From NCBI GenBank assembly GCA_033816765.1, contig CM066290.1, forward strand, positions 3,596,001 through 3,660,000: DNA of 64,000 bases, given 5' to 3'. Source of the DNA: Nothopassalora personata (Eukaryota; Ascomycota; Dothideomycetes; Mycosphaerellales; Mycosphaerellaceae). The notes below the pieces were generated by a model. That model searched no databases. It worked only from the letters and a program-made list of their open reading frames with translations, and was not told the origin of the DNA. The position numbers and the translations under genes were made by a program. Positions 21,171 through 34,329 of the stretch are shown here, one piece after another; the stretch's first letter is position 1, and every line of letters starts with the position of its first letter.

Positions 21171-22080
21171 CCCGCTGTTAGTACTACAAAGCTCGGAGAT
21201 AACGCGTCGATTAAGAATCTTGTTGTCTATCTACTATAGCTAGTAGCGGGTAAGCGTAGCTCGAAGAGTCTTCTCTCGGTTACGAATCTCTAAACCGGTC
21301 TTGCGAATCTTACCGACGATAGGAAATAAGACATCGAGCTTCTTATTACTAAGGAATTCATCCTAGTAGCTCTTACCTATGCCGCTCTTAACTTCCTCGA
21401 AAAATAGGTTAACCTAGACGGAGTAGTCTTTAAACACCTTCTCGAAGCCCTTATAGAAGTTCTTTAACACCTTAACCCGCTTCTAAGGACTAAGCTCTCG
21501 GAACATAACATTAGCGGCGGACTTCGGCGTGTTCGTGTTAGTAAGGACATGCTTAACGTTATCCGGTAGGCGAAGGGACTCGAATAAGGTCTAAGGTAGG
21601 CGGGTAAGCCTAGTAACAGTACTAGTAAGCGCTATACTCGAGCTAGCCGGGCGTAACGATAGACTAGCTAAAGCTATAATGACTAGGATTCGCTATTAGT
21701 AAGATCGTAAGAGCTAGCTATCTCGTAGTGCTACTCTAGAGTATTAGTAAGCTTTAAAAGCTTAGTGTTAGGGTAGGGCTTTAAAGAAGGCTAAGGTCGT
21801 AAAGAGAGAGAGGCTAAAGAACCGTCTAATGTGTTAGTAGCTCTAGTAATAGTGTTAGTGTTTAAAGAAAAAGAGAGGAAGTAGTAGGTAGAGAGCTACG
21901 CTTAAGTATGCCTCTTAGCGTATATCCCTATAACCGTTATAAGGCAGCAGCGCCGAGACCGGTCTTATAAGTGGTAAGAGCAGTGCTATTAAGGTTACAC
22001 TAAAGGTCCGATAACCCTACATGTTACCGAAAACCAGTGCTAGTGACCACCTAGGTGAGCATTCGGTAGGGGCATGCTAC
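21171..22080 (-). pseudogene. H1 third coding block, proximal part
   Basis: The minus strand continues from the integrase side with a charged, helical protein (e.g. VMFRELSP, KRVKVLKNFYKGFEKVFKDYS, DEFLSNKKLDVLFPIVGKI) containing TAG stops. It joins 13851 after removal of D. H2 carries the same sequence at 35800-36700 with RIP differences. No family is recognised. It is separated from pol by the 26-bp palindrome. Confidence 0.55.
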
Positions 22081-22096
22081 GCTATCACGTAATCCG

Positions 22097-22122
22097 ATTT
22101 ACCGGTCCCGGGACCGGTAAAT
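22097..22122. repeat. 26-bp perfect palindrome, H1 copy after integrase
   Basis: Half-site ATTTACCGGTCCC and its exact complement. It lies between the integrase block and the third block. It lacks CpA/TpG, so RIP cannot erode it. Confidence 0.85.
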
Positions 22123-25100
22123 GTAACTCTACTAACTAAGGTCTAACTAAGGTAAGAACACCCTATAAAGTGAAGTCTAGATAACCGAATCGGCTTAATA
22201 AACTAAAGGGCATGTACAATATATGCCTAAGGAAAGTGAACTCTATACGCTATTGCTAACTAATTAGTTCTTAGCCTCGATCCTACTAAACTGTGAAATT
22301 TCGGCTATAGGAAGGTCATAAGGCCTAACCTATAGCTTCTTAGATTCCAGTTTAGGATACGATCCCTTTTCGTTAACTCCTATAGGTAGTATGTCTTTAT
22401 CGGCGATAGGCTCGATCTCGTTCGAATTACTGCTATCTTCGCTATTAGCGACGCTATTAGCGACTTCTCCCTCCCCTATTACGAGATCGATCCCATTATC
22501 CAGGCCTAGTACTCCTATGTTATCCGGGCGAAGCTCTAGAACTAGCTTAAGGTTTTCTCGTGCCTAAACACCCTTTATTAGCGTGCTATCAAGTTCCTTA
22601 AGAATATAGGTACTAAACTCCCTAGAGACACTAGACACCCGATATAGACCTTACTATCGGTAACCGATCTTACGTGAGAAGTTATCCTTATATAGCTTGT
22701 TGAATCTTATAACAAGGTCGCCTTTCTAGAAACTAATAGAGTTAACATTCCGGTAAGAATTAAAGTAGTCCTTACTAAGTTCTCTTAGTCGCTTCCTTCG
22801 AGTATATAGCTCTTCTAAACTAAGGTCTCGAGCCTAGAGTTGACGCGCACGTATAGTAAGTAGGTCCTTAGTCGTTCTTACCGATCCCTACTAGTAATTC
22901 GCCTACGTCGGGTACTTAACTTCAATTGGCAGAATCGTACGATAGCTATATAGGACCTAAGCTAGCGTCATTTTAGTAGTACAACAGGTCGTGGTCCTAT
23001 TAGCCTATAATACAGCGGGTACCTATTTCTCCTATCCGCGGTATGTGTTCCTTATAAGCTTTACTAACGCTATAAGAATCGGACGGTATCTAGTCTCGAC
23101 CGGAGCATTAGACTACGGATAGTACGGCGATATTCGAATCCTTCGAACACTAAGCCCTACGAGTAACCGCTTAACCTTAGCCGCATGAACCGTAGCGTTA
23201 TCGAGCACAATTTCAGCATAGTAGCCGTGCCTATAGAAGACATCTTCGTATAGAAACTTAGTAACCGTCTTAGAGCTAGGAGGTGCCCTTATTACTCTAG
23301 CCTCGATCTAGTTACTAAGTGCTTCGCGCGTAGCTAGGAGGTATCCATTTTTGTGTACCTAGACGGGGTCCGAGTACTACTTTTCACTAATAACCTAAGG
23401 GCTCGATAAGTGAAGCTTACTAGCGCGCTAGTTGCCTTCGCGAAACCTATAAGGAGCATAACTTCGAACCTACGTAGAGACATCGGCGAAGCACCCGTCC
23501 TAGTAATACCGATCGGAAATAAGGTTATATACGACCTTAGCGCTGCAGTGACCGTGTCTCTTATAGTACTCTATAACGATCTCCTTCTAAGCCTTATTAT
23601 CGTTAATTATAAGTTGTAACGGTACTCCTCGGCGCTTCTAGAAGAACAGCAATTAGTCCCGGATAAAGAAATTAACGCTCTTCTTTACTAGTCGCCGGTA
23701 CTTAGCACGGGTAACACTATCGGGCCGGGTCCTAGTTTCTATAACCTAAGTAAGTTACTAAGAGCTTTTAGAATATTAGTTCCCGAGATGTCGTGTTTTC
23801 TAGATTTTAACTAGATAGGTATCGACCGGCTCCGGATACCCGAATAGCTTATTATTAATTATCCGGTCGACATCGTCTTCGTTAGTTTCCCTAGGTTCCT
23901 AAGGTGTAGAGGGCCTACGAGACAGGGCATCTAGGCTAGTGTGCCTAGTCCCCGTAACGTGCTTCACCTCGAACGTGAATAGCCTAATCTATGCGACCTA
24001 CCGGGCTATTGCCGAGTTAGGCAGGTCCGAAGCCGGCCGGTTAAGTTACTATACAAGTGTCTTAGCATTAACCTTAAGGACAAAATTAACGCTAGTAATA
24101 TATCTCTAGATCTTCTTAAGCCCCTTAAGGACCCTAAGGTATTCTCGCTTACTAGCATTATATCTAGATTCTAACGCGTTCTAGATTCCACTCTTATACC
24201 GTACCGGGTGACGCCGTCGAGTGCTGTCTATTAATTCTTAAGAAACGATACATCCCTATCTAGTACCGCTAGTATTAACTAAGATAAAGATAGACCTAGT
24301 ACTAGGTGAGTAGTAGAGGGTAACTAAGGCTAGAGCCTACATAAGATATCTAGTAACCTCTTCTTTCGAGAATTGCTTATTCTCTATCTAGGTAAACTCG
24401 GCGCCCTTCTTTAGTAGCTTGTACATTAGTCGAGCGATAATAACGAACTAGGGAATCTATATCCGGAAGTATATATACAGCCCTATATAGGTGCGGACCT
24501 CCTTAATATAGGTGGGCGTAGGCTAGTCTAGGATCTTAGCTATAACCTTTAGGTTAGGATAGCGACCGTCCGGGCTAGTAACGTACCTAACAATCTTAAG
24601 CTTTTTATATAACTATTGGGATTTGCCTCTAGCAACTACCGCACTAGCTCTCTCTAGGTTAGTAAGAACTAGATCTAGGGAGACGATATGCTTAACGACC
24701 CATCTCCTTAGCCTAGGCTCTACTTCGGCATTCCTATAGTCCTTAGTTAGTCCCTTAATACCGATGTTATCGAGGAACGGCTTCGCTCGATACGAGATAT
24801 AATTAAGTAGAATCTTTGTTACCGTACGCACGAACTAAGCAACTGAATTAGTAGCTCCTTAAGGTAGAATCGTGTTGCGTACTAGGCTAAGAGGGGTTAT
24901 AAAGGCTATTAAGTCCCGGTAGGACTCATCTAAAGTAATCTAATTATAACCTAAAAACAGGTCTATAAGTGAAGCGACTCGGCACCCGGTAAAATCCTCT
25001 AAGAAGCTATCCGTGTCCGGTAGAATGTTAGCATCGCGTATAGTAACCTCATTTAGGAGTATAGCTAAGTTAATTAACCGATATAGCACATCGCTTCTAG

Positions 25101-25926
25101 AGGCATTAACCTTCTTTACGACTAGGAACTAGCTATTAGAGTATACCCCTTATGAGTATTCTAGGATGTTGTTCTTAATCCGGGCTCTAATTATGCGCTT
25201 AACGATTGCCCTAAGACTTAGGTGCAACCGGATAGGGCGTGCCTACTATAGCCTATGAGGGACCGTGTTAATCTTCTAAGGTAGCATAACGTCGTGCCTA
25301 ATTTGCCTTATATAACTAAAATCCTAAGCGAGGACTGCCTCCCGGTTATAGAGCATCTCATCGAATAAGGCCCTTTCTATTAGCAATAGCTTAATGCTAA
25401 CCTTAATTAAGGTAAGTTGTTCTAGCGTAATCCGGCTACCTCGCTTAATACTTAAGAATTTCTTAGTTAAGTACTTCCTATCGAATGGACCTTGTCCTTT
25501 AGGCATCTTAGATTCTAGGTATAGTGCCCTACGCTTCTATTCTATATCTCCCTTAACTCGTAATTCTAGGCGTTCGTAAACGCTCGCGTCTACTAGCTTC
25601 TTCTTATCCGCCTTACGCTTATATATCGTAAAGACCTACGGCATCCTAATGTTAGCTATATGTTAGCCTACTTACTGCTTCCGTACCTAAGCATTCAATG
25701 TAGATTGCCTTAGGATCTCGGAGGGCTAATCCCCTTAAACTAAATAAACGTTAGTAATAGAATCTCCCTTAAACGCGCCTATTCCAATTTCTACAACTCG
25801 TTCCTTTACTCTAGTAGTCCTAAGCAATCCTAATAAGTGAGCTAAATAGTTGCTAGGCGTTAGAGCCTTGCCGGGTTCCTATAGATGCGTCGTGTCGTAG
25901 TCGTATCCGTTTTCCTTACTATAGCT
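22123..25926 (-). pseudogene. H1 pol (RT-RNase H-integrase), RIP-broken
   Basis: On the minus strand the RT reads from ~25180 with FLVVKKVNAS, NEVTIRDANILPDTDSF, QGATNSVA (stop in place of Q) and an open stretch 24831-24613 with GIKGLTKDY and LERASAVVARGKS. This order matches a fungal LTR-element clade whose consensus has DDVGIKGP and LERAG...KSQF. RNase H follows. Integrase lies around 23300-22300 (VLDNATVHAAKVKRLL, IRISPYYP, then ALRARQL-like and GPYRVSS-like C-terminal blocks). All stops are RIP type. Confidence 0.82.
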
Positions 25927-25952
25927 ATTTACCGGTCCCGGGACCGGTAAAT
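25927..25952. repeat. 26-bp perfect palindrome, H1 copy between protease and RT
   Basis: Same 26 bp as 22097-22122, placed between the gag-protease block and the RT block. Confidence 0.85.
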
Positions 25953-28900
25953 TAAAGTCCGAGGTTTCTCCGAGATAGTGCGAGAACCTTACTAATTTTA
26001 TTAAACCCGGCTTTAGTAAATCGGTAGGTTAAGCGCCGTAACTTAACCTACCCTTCTATTTCCCGACGCTTTTAATAGTTCTTAAAGGGTCTTATACCTA
26101 TCCGAGCTAACTAGGGCAGTAAACATAACACTTTTACCTTTACGGCTAGTAATAGTCCCCTCCTATGAACTATTATTGTAGTTACGGGCAGTGAGTCGCA
26201 CCTTACGGGCCCACGGACGTCCTAGGATTGTTAGTAAGTTTAGATCTGAGGAGATAAACATGTCCACCTAGTAGTGAACCCTAAACACCTAAACATCCAA
26301 ATTGCCTATAACATCTTTAAACTAGGCCCGCCCTCTAGCACCTCGAAAGGTAAGCTAAGCACTCGACATTACTAGTAACCTAAACCTATAAGCGTTCCTC
26401 TAGCCGATGATATTCACCTCGGAACCCTTATTAATTAGACACCTAATCTAGTTCTTATTTATCCTAAACTCCGCTACTACCTAAGGACTAGGGACTATAG
26501 TAAAGTTGTTAAGGACACTAGAGAGCCCGATTTTCTTAACGTCCTTATAAAGCTTAGTAGTAGGGACCGCACCTTTAGAGTAAAGTATAGTTAAATATAC
26601 TCCGACATACTAGGCCTAACTATCTTCGCGGAAGACCTCCTTATTATACTTAGGTTTATCTTTACAGGTAACTACTTGTCTAGTGCGAACCTTAGGGTCC
26701 TTTCCTATAAGGCGTCGCACTATAGCGAGCTTCTCCTAAAGAGCGGGGGTGTTAGTAACGCGACCGAAGAGGGCAGCCTCGAACTAGCGACTATATTGAA
26801 ACTAATCTTAGGCGTTTACATTAGGAAACGTTATCTAGAGGATCTAATTAATCTAGTAGATGATACCCTCTTCCTTTATAACCGGGCTATTACTAGCTAA
26901 ACTATATTGTCGGACGTAGTTGTTAATCCTTATAGTCTTAGCATTCTACATACGCTTCCTTTATACAAAGGGGGCGTTTACGGGACTAATAGGCATATCC
27001 TTAGGCAGTCCTTTAGTAGCATCGTTCCCTAATCTATTTACTTAGGCATTATTTCCCCTTCCTAGGGTTACCCCGGATTTAGCTAATAATTGAGTTCCGC
27101 TCATTTAAGCACCGACTTCGTCAATCATTTTAACCTCCTACTAGTTAATCTCAGCTTGCCGGATCTCCTGTTCTAATTGTAGGCGAACTTTCTTAGTAGC
27201 CTTAGCTCGGGCTCGTAGATCCTAGGCTAAGGGCCGGGTCCTCGGGTACGGATTCTTTAGAATGCCTACGGGTGCCTTTCCTTTCACTTTATTAGACTGT
27301 ATAGGATAGGTAGATACCTCGTTAAGCTCGCCTAAGTCGACCGCCTACTCCACTTTACTTTCTCCGAATAAGACCTAATATATACTAGTAGCCTTCTCTA
27401 TTTAGCTAGACCGTGCGTCCTAAGGGCTATACTCTATTAAATACCTAAAGTTAGGAGGGGGCTTAGAATAATTAGGAGGCGTAACCTTAGTTACCCTAGT
27501 ATAGTCCCTACCTATCTATTACTTACGTAGTGCAGGAATCTTATACTAGTTATTAAACTCGATCGGTCTATAATGTTCTTCGAGTAGAGGAAGCATATAG
27601 AGCAGTTTCGGTTTACTATAGTCCCTCCGAAAGTTAAACTTAGTAGGACGTAGATCGCCTTCTTTCCCTAGATACTACTAGTTGTTTAGGGCGAGGTATA
27701 CGTAGCCCCGGGATATTAAGGACCTTATCGCCCTACAATTACTAGCCAAGTACTTCGAACTGCTATAGTTGTAGTAATAACTATCTATCGCTTTAGACTA
27801 TTCGCGATTCTAGGATAGGGGACGCTACATTACGTAAACCTATAGTTTAGTGTCTAGGTTGTGCCTCTCCGGTTATATAGAGCGTTAATTCTCGCTCGGG
27901 TAGAAGGTACCCGCGTCCGCGACGCGACCGCGCTAGTATGCACGTATGCTCATTTTAGCTACCTTCTAGATAAGGTCATTATTAATAACAGTCCTAGAAG
28001 TGGCCTTCTTAAGCGTGTTAATCTTAGGCTTAAGGCGCGGCATTTGCTTCACGACTAAGCGGTGTAGCTAAGGTAAAGTAAGAGGGAAATCTATATATAT
28101 AGCTTTCTATCCCTCCTTACTATCTACGATACTAGTAGCTTCATCGAGGATCCTCTAAAAGTCCCTAAACTTCTTAGATTGCTTTAGGTGAAGCCCGTAA
28201 GCCTTGTAGACCGCTTTCGCGACTCCCTCTAGCAATCCCTAAAGGAGGAGGCGACTCCGGGAGCTGTTATCTAAATCCTTAGGTTCAATTAGGTCACTTA
28301 AGGATATAAACAGGCGGATGAATTCCTTCACATCTTATTCTTTAGGCCTCTTGCCTTACTACGCCCTAATAATCTCCTTAAGATATTCCCGACTCCCTAA
28401 CATCGAGGAGGCGTTAAACCTTAAGAACTCTAATAAGAACGCCCTCCTAAAACGTGCCTTATTAGTAAGCTACCTAGGCAGCCTTATAACTACGCGCCGG
28501 ATAGTAGTTTTGCAATTGCGCTTAAACCTACCCTAGAAATGATCCTTCTTAATAGATGCCCGAGGCGGATACTAGTCTATTAGGTCGCTAAACCGCTCCT
28601 AGAACTTAGTAGTATTAGTGCTATTAAAGAACGGATTCTTAGTACCTCCTAGAGGTAGAAAGCGAGGGCTAGCGTTTTCTATTACTACTGCTAATCGTCT
28701 AAAGAGGGTAGTTATAGTATCTATTCCAATTGTACTGTTCGTTCCTATACCTATACCTAATTTAGTAGCGTTAGTTCCGCTTCTCCCTTCTTTACTAGAT
28801 TTAGGTGTTTCCCCTTCCTCCGATTCCTCTATCCCCTTATAAGGGACAGAATCCCTATAGACCCCTTCCATTTTCGTGGGGTTTATAGGCTGTTCGTAGC

Positions 28901-28953
28901 CTCTACCTATGTCGGTAAAGGTGCTAAGTTTTTCTAGTAACGTAGCTGTATCT
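25953..28953 (-). pseudogene. H1 gag-protease, RIP-broken
   Basis: Gag starts near 28949, where H2 has ATG (43588) but H1 reads ACA, so the initiation codon is lost here. A Thr/Ser-rich N-terminus (MEGVYRDSVPYK...) is followed by a capsid-like region near 28540-28100 and a basic linker. A retropepsin-like site is at about 26430 (INKGSEVNII, where DGGSEVN is expected). The tract 26697-27939 is nearly identical to H2, unlike its flanks. Confidence 0.72.
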
Positions 28954-28967
28954 ATTATTACGTAGTG

Positions 28968-29214
28968 TGTTAAGTTAAGACCTAATAGAATACGTAGTTA
29001 GTAGCGGAGTGGAGTAAAAGATTAATCTTCAACTAGCTAATAGCTACAGGGCATGTAGCAATATATTAGGAACCAATGTGTTAATTGTGTTAGATGTCTA
29101 TCTAAGCTAAAGGGGAGAGAAGGTGTCTTCCGACAAGCTGAGTTATCGTGGATGCCTTAGGCTATTAGATCATAACCTAACTGTTAGCTCCCCTTAAGAT
29201 GCTATATCTTAACA
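28968..29214 (-). repeat. G 3' LTR
   Basis: The repeat is 247 bp. The pyrimidine run at 29215-29228 is the complement of the expected polypurine tract. Confidence 0.9.
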
Positions 29215-29229
29215 CTCCTACTTATCTCA

Positions 29230-32200
29230 CATAGGAGGTTATAGTCTACTCTTCTCCTATTAGTAGTATTTAGACCTCTATAATAGGTTAAGCTAGCTTA
29301 CAAACCTCTAGAAGTGTGGAGTAGTCTTTAGCTTTATAAACCTATCTATAACTATCTTAGATGTTAGGGTGTACTTAATAGTAATAAGCCTTCTCTACTA
29401 AAGTTTCCTAATAGCATTGTAGGTAATGTTAATGTGCTTTAACTTATTATAAACATGTGCATCCCTTACTAGGGTAAGGGCAGCTTAGTTGTTACCTCTC
29501 AATTAGACTAGTCTTAAGCTTAATATAGTCTCCTAGTTTCTAGTGATCCTTAGTTAATAGGAACAGTCTCCTACTAACTCTAGACAGTCTATCTCCCTTA
29601 GCAGTAAAGCTAGGAATTGGGATTGCTTTATATATGCATTTATAGCTATGTATTTAGCTTCTATTGTAGATGTTGCTATAGACTTTTGCTTCTTACTTAT
29701 CTAGGAGACTAGTGCTCTATAGAGGAAGAAGACATACCTAAGGATAGAGACTCTATCTGCTTTGTCTATTACATAATTAGAGTTATAGTATCTAACTAGG
29801 CATCCTTCTCTATACCTAGAGAAGACAAGGCTAAGATTAGGATATAACCTTAGATATCTTATAATCTTTAAAGCCTTTATATAGTAGGCGGATAGGTCAC
29901 TTATAAATGAGCTTATCCTTCCTAGGGCAAAAGCAATGTCTAGCCTTGTAATTGTTGCTAGCTACATCTATGTACTATTGATACTTTAGTACTCTACCTT
30001 GTTACACCTCTTATCTATGTGGCTTAAAGGTTTAAGAGCCTTATAGCTGTCTATAGGTAAGTGTATAGGTGCTGCCTTCTTATAGTTTATCCCTATCTTA
30101 GCAAGGTTGTCCCTAACAAAGTGTCCCTAGTTAAGTTTTAGGATTCATCTCCTCCTGTCCCTTGTAACTCTTATGCTAAGGATCTTTTTAGGTTTACTAA
30201 GATCTTTAATCTTAAAGACTTTACTAAGTTCTCTTTTGAACTAGAGAACATCTGTCAACTTTAGTATAGCAATTAGAATGTTATCTACATATGTAAGAAT
30301 CATAATCTCTTTTTCCTTGTAAATAAGTAGGTATAGATCTACCTCTAACTATGTGAATCTAATCTCTCTAAGCTTTAATACATAGAGTTGATTCTAATCT
30401 CTAGCTGCTTGCTTAAGTCTATATAAGCTTTTAAGGATCTTAAACACTATGTTTAGTAGAAGCTTAACTCCTAATAGTAGTAACATAAAGATGTCTTTAT
30501 AGAGGGTGCTTTCTATAAACGTATTGTTCACATCTACTTAGTAAAGATGGAGATCCTTCTTACACACAATAGCTATAAACACCCTAAGGGTGTTATGTCT
30601 AACTATAGGCGCAAATGTCTCTATAAAGTTAATACTAAACTTCTATAAAAAGCGCCTTATAACTAGCCTAGCCTTAAACTTTTTAATAGCTCTACTAATG
30701 CTTCTTTTAACATTAAAGACCTATCTTAACGTAACTAAGTTTGCTCCTTTTAGTAGAACAGTATTCTCCTAGGTGTTGTTGCTCTATAGAGCATCTAGCT
30801 CCTTCTAGATTGCTTCCTTCTAAAGGTGTCCCTATTTCTTGTTATTTATAGCATCCTTATAGGACTTTGGAATTAGGATCTCTTACTTGTATGCAATAAC
30901 TTCTATAGTTGCTATAAAGGCTATCTCCTTAACTTCTTCTAGGAATTTACTATCCTATAGTACTAAATTATCCACTAATTGTATAGCTGTAAAGAAAGCT
31001 TAGTAGTAAGTAGCAAGGTTCTCTAAGAGGTCTATTGCTTCTCCTACTTTAGTAGCTAGTTTAGGTATAGGGACTATAGATCTTAGGGCTTTCTGTTTCT
31101 ATTTATAGCCCTTAACATTATAGTTAGCCCTCCTCTTACTAAGGGATGATCTAAGAGTAGTCACTTATGTCCTAGTGACATTCTTTTCCTAGAGATCTAG
31201 TAAACTTATCTTAATTGGCTCATCGATTTTCTGAAATTCCCCTACATTCTTTAGAGGCTGGGGAAGTTATATAAACAGCTTTCTTAGCTAGGCTGTTACT
31301 AGGCTACTCTGCTAAATGATTAAATAGTGAACAGGTTGCTCTAAGGATATGTCCTTCCTTAGCCTCCCTAAGGGTCTCCTAGCTGGTGCATTGCTTAATA
31401 GATTCAATTTTGTAACATTGAGATCTATATTACCTCTAGGTTAGTCCTTAAAGAAGTCTATATATATGTGTTGTTTAATAGCTTTTATGTCTAGTTCCTA
31501 AAAGAGCTAGGCCTTAGCTATGTTTTAACGTATCTAACAAACACTGCTTCTTTACCTCTATTTATTAGTTGATTACTTCTTACCTATTAAGGCTAGGATC
31601 TTGTGTCTATATAGATAATAGCTTTGCATCCCTAAACCTTTAAATGGTTAATAGTTGGCTTAATACCATTAAAGGCTTTATCTAGTGAAACCTTAAACCT
31701 ATTATAGTCTAGACTATTTAGTAGTTTGTTCCTTATGTAGGTTTGGGCTTCTAGTGCTTTAGGCTAGAATTCAATTAGCATCTTAGCCTCTTTAAGTATT
31801 GCCCTTATAGAGTCTTCTAAGGTTTGTATTAACCTTTTAACTAGTTTATTTTAGAGCGAGTTATATGCCTTAGTATGCTCTAGCCCAATTCCTAAATCCT
31901 TCTCCTACTGCTTAACTAATATAATAAGTTCCCTTGTATTATTAAGCCTAACTGCTTTTAACTATGCTAATGATTTCCTCTCTGCCTTAATCTTCTAGTT
32001 CTAGAGAGCAACTAGAGCATCTTCTCTTTTCTTAAGAGGACAGGTCTACTTTTTTCTAGAGAAGTTGTTAATAATCTTAAGCTAGTATTTGAACCCTAGC
32101 CTTAATGTTAGTAGTAGACTACATATATCAATAGATATAAGGGCAAGTCTTTTAGGTCTTCTCTTAGTAACTTTACCTTTGTACTTCTTTATCTTTACTA

Positions 32201-33890
32201 TTGAACATACTCTATACTAGTAGAAGCTATCCCTAGGAATAGGAATAGGTTCTTTTAAGTCTATTACCTTATAAAGATTCTAGAGCAAGTTCTTCCTAAA
32301 GTGTACAAATCTTCTATACTAAAGCTCCTACTGTTTTAGGTTAGTCTCTAATTTAGTAGTTACAAAGGCATTCTCTATTAGTGGTGTATATAATAAGTGA
32401 TATGCCCTTTCTTATAGTAGAGGAGAAATCTTATTAATGAATGGAACCCCCCTAAGGAGCCTTGTCTAGACAACAGTTTAGCTAGAGGGGGATATAAGAG
32501 AAAATAAAGGAGGTTAGACACTAAACTGCTTACTAAACTAGTTCTAAGAAACTAGGTTCACCCCTAGCTTAGGTATAAGTAGAACATCTTCTAAAACAAC
32601 TTTCCTACTAGATCTCCTACTTATCTCTACAGTCCTAATATAAGTAGCTAACAAATGCCTACCTCCTACTTTGATCTATTTCTTCTTTATTAAGGGAGTT
32701 ATAGATCTAAAGAGGCAGTTCTAGTTAGTTATATAGGATAAAGCATAAGAATTAAGTAACTACTCTAATAAGGGGAACTTGCCTTGGACTTCTGCAGTTA
32801 AGTGAGCTACTTTATTATACTTATTATTATTAGACATTGTCTTCTAGGATAAGTTGTATAAGTTAGGTAGCTCTTAGGTAGAGAAACCTTTCCTAGTCTT
32901 CCTTGTTTTAGAGGAAGGAGACTAGGCCTAGTTCTTCTAGAGTAATAGTATATTAGAGCTAAGTTTCTTTACCATTTTCTTAAGTTCCTCTATAGAGGAC
33001 TTCTCTCTTAGTATTCTTCTTAAAGATAGTAGTAGAGATCTTCTCTTCTTAATATATGTTGCATTCTAGGAGGATAGTGCTTAGGAATGAGATCTAAGGA
33101 CCTTCTTTGCCTTAGAGAGACTAGGGCAGTCCTTAATAAGATGGTCCTTCTTATAGAGAAGGCAGGAAAGTAATCTTACCTAACCTAAGGGCCTAACCTA
33201 GGTGGCTACTATACTATACTTAGCCTTAGAGGGATTTCATCTAGCCTCTTAAGCCTTAAGGATCTTTAAGGTCCTTTTATGATCTATCTTTGGCTAAGCT
33301 ATAATAGTATCCCTGGCTATATAGTAGTTAGGTAGCAGTGAGCTTAAAAGCTAGGTTATTCTTACATTAGCTTTCCTATAGTGCTGGCCCTCTAGGTTAA
33401 CATTAGCAATCCTCCTTCTAAGAGATACTAGGTGTGCCTATATAGATCTAATAGTGAACTCTTTACTTATCTTAAAGTTTATAAACTGTTTTGTAAGCTT
33501 ATGTATATAGGTTAGTAACACCTAGCTATACTTGTTCTAGAGATGCACCTATATCTTAGTAGCTTTTCTAGATTCGTAAGAGCCCTTAAGCTTAAATTCA
33601 TCTTCTTCTATAATCCTACTTAGGATACTAAAGTAGCAAGCTACATTTTGTTTTATCTATGTTAGTGCATTAAGAATCTCTTTAATCTTAGTCTCTTCCT
33701 AGAGTTTTAGGTTCTTGCCCTTAATATTGTTAAATGACACTTCTAATAGGTTATCAATTGTAAAGAATGCTAACTAGCTCTCTATCTTGTATCTCTAAAG
33801 GTTGAACTATCTCTTCTAATTGTCTCTCCTAAGAATTGGGATTTTGGTTCCCTTCTCTTCTCCTTTCTCTTAGTATAAATCTATAATAAA
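29230..33890 (-). pseudogene. G gag-pol (copia order), broken
   Basis: Read on the minus strand: a zinc-knuckle-like segment at about 33185-33140 (CLLYKKDHLIKDC, second Cys lost) marks gag. The middle (about 32600-31400) is where integrase is expected and is too decayed to place motifs. RT shows YVDNILI near 30285, from YVDDILI by a G to A change. RNase H near 29780-29620 reads DKADRVSILRYVFFLYRALVS, a stop for W, then ISKKQKSIATSTIEAKYIA. These are diagnostic copia motifs. Frame is broken by many TAG/TAA. Confidence 0.85.
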
Positions 33891-34314
33891 TTAAATATAA
33901 TAAAACAAGGTGTATATACTTTAAAGTCGTAGCTTAGGTCCTACTAAGGCTTTTAGTGTAGAATAGTAAGGTTCGTAGGTGTAGATACTAAGGCCTACTT
34001 AGTAGGGTAAAGAAAGAGCGGTGTAGTCTCGGTGCTAGGACATAGGTCTGTCTCTCCTAGCAGAGTCTAAATAACTTACTTGAAGTCCTTCTTAATAGTA
34101 TCTCGATGCAGTTCTGCCTATAGAGTGTCTTTAAGGTATTAGCTTATAGTAAGCCGCATAGAGTCCTTTTCTAGATTACCTATTACTTAGTATTAAACCA
34201 AGCTCCTTAATAGGACAGATGGGGTAGACTTCTACTTCCTAGATGTTTTCTGCTATAATAGTAAGGGATATAAGTAACCTATACTAATATAGGTTGCTCT
34301 TACTCCTGTATAAA

Positions 34315-34329
34315 CCCGGGCTTATAACC
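34315..34329 (-). other. G primer-binding site: half-tRNA initiator-Met type
   Basis: Plus-strand bases 34318-34329 read GGGCTTATAACC. The eukaryotic initiator tRNA-Met anticodon arm is GGGCTCATAACC; the one difference is a CpA to TpA change. A site that pairs with the internal anticodon region, rather than the tRNA 3' end, is known from Drosophila copia. Confidence 0.7.

Noticed and set aside
23410..23619. Plus-strand frames at 23410-23619 and 38049-38261
   Set aside because: They lie opposite the integrase of H1 and H2; only the minus strand gives integrase motifs.
26676..26900. Plus-strand 74-codon frames at 26676-26900 and 41315-41539
   Set aside because: Identical in both copies because of the identity tract; opposite strand to gag-protease, no motif.
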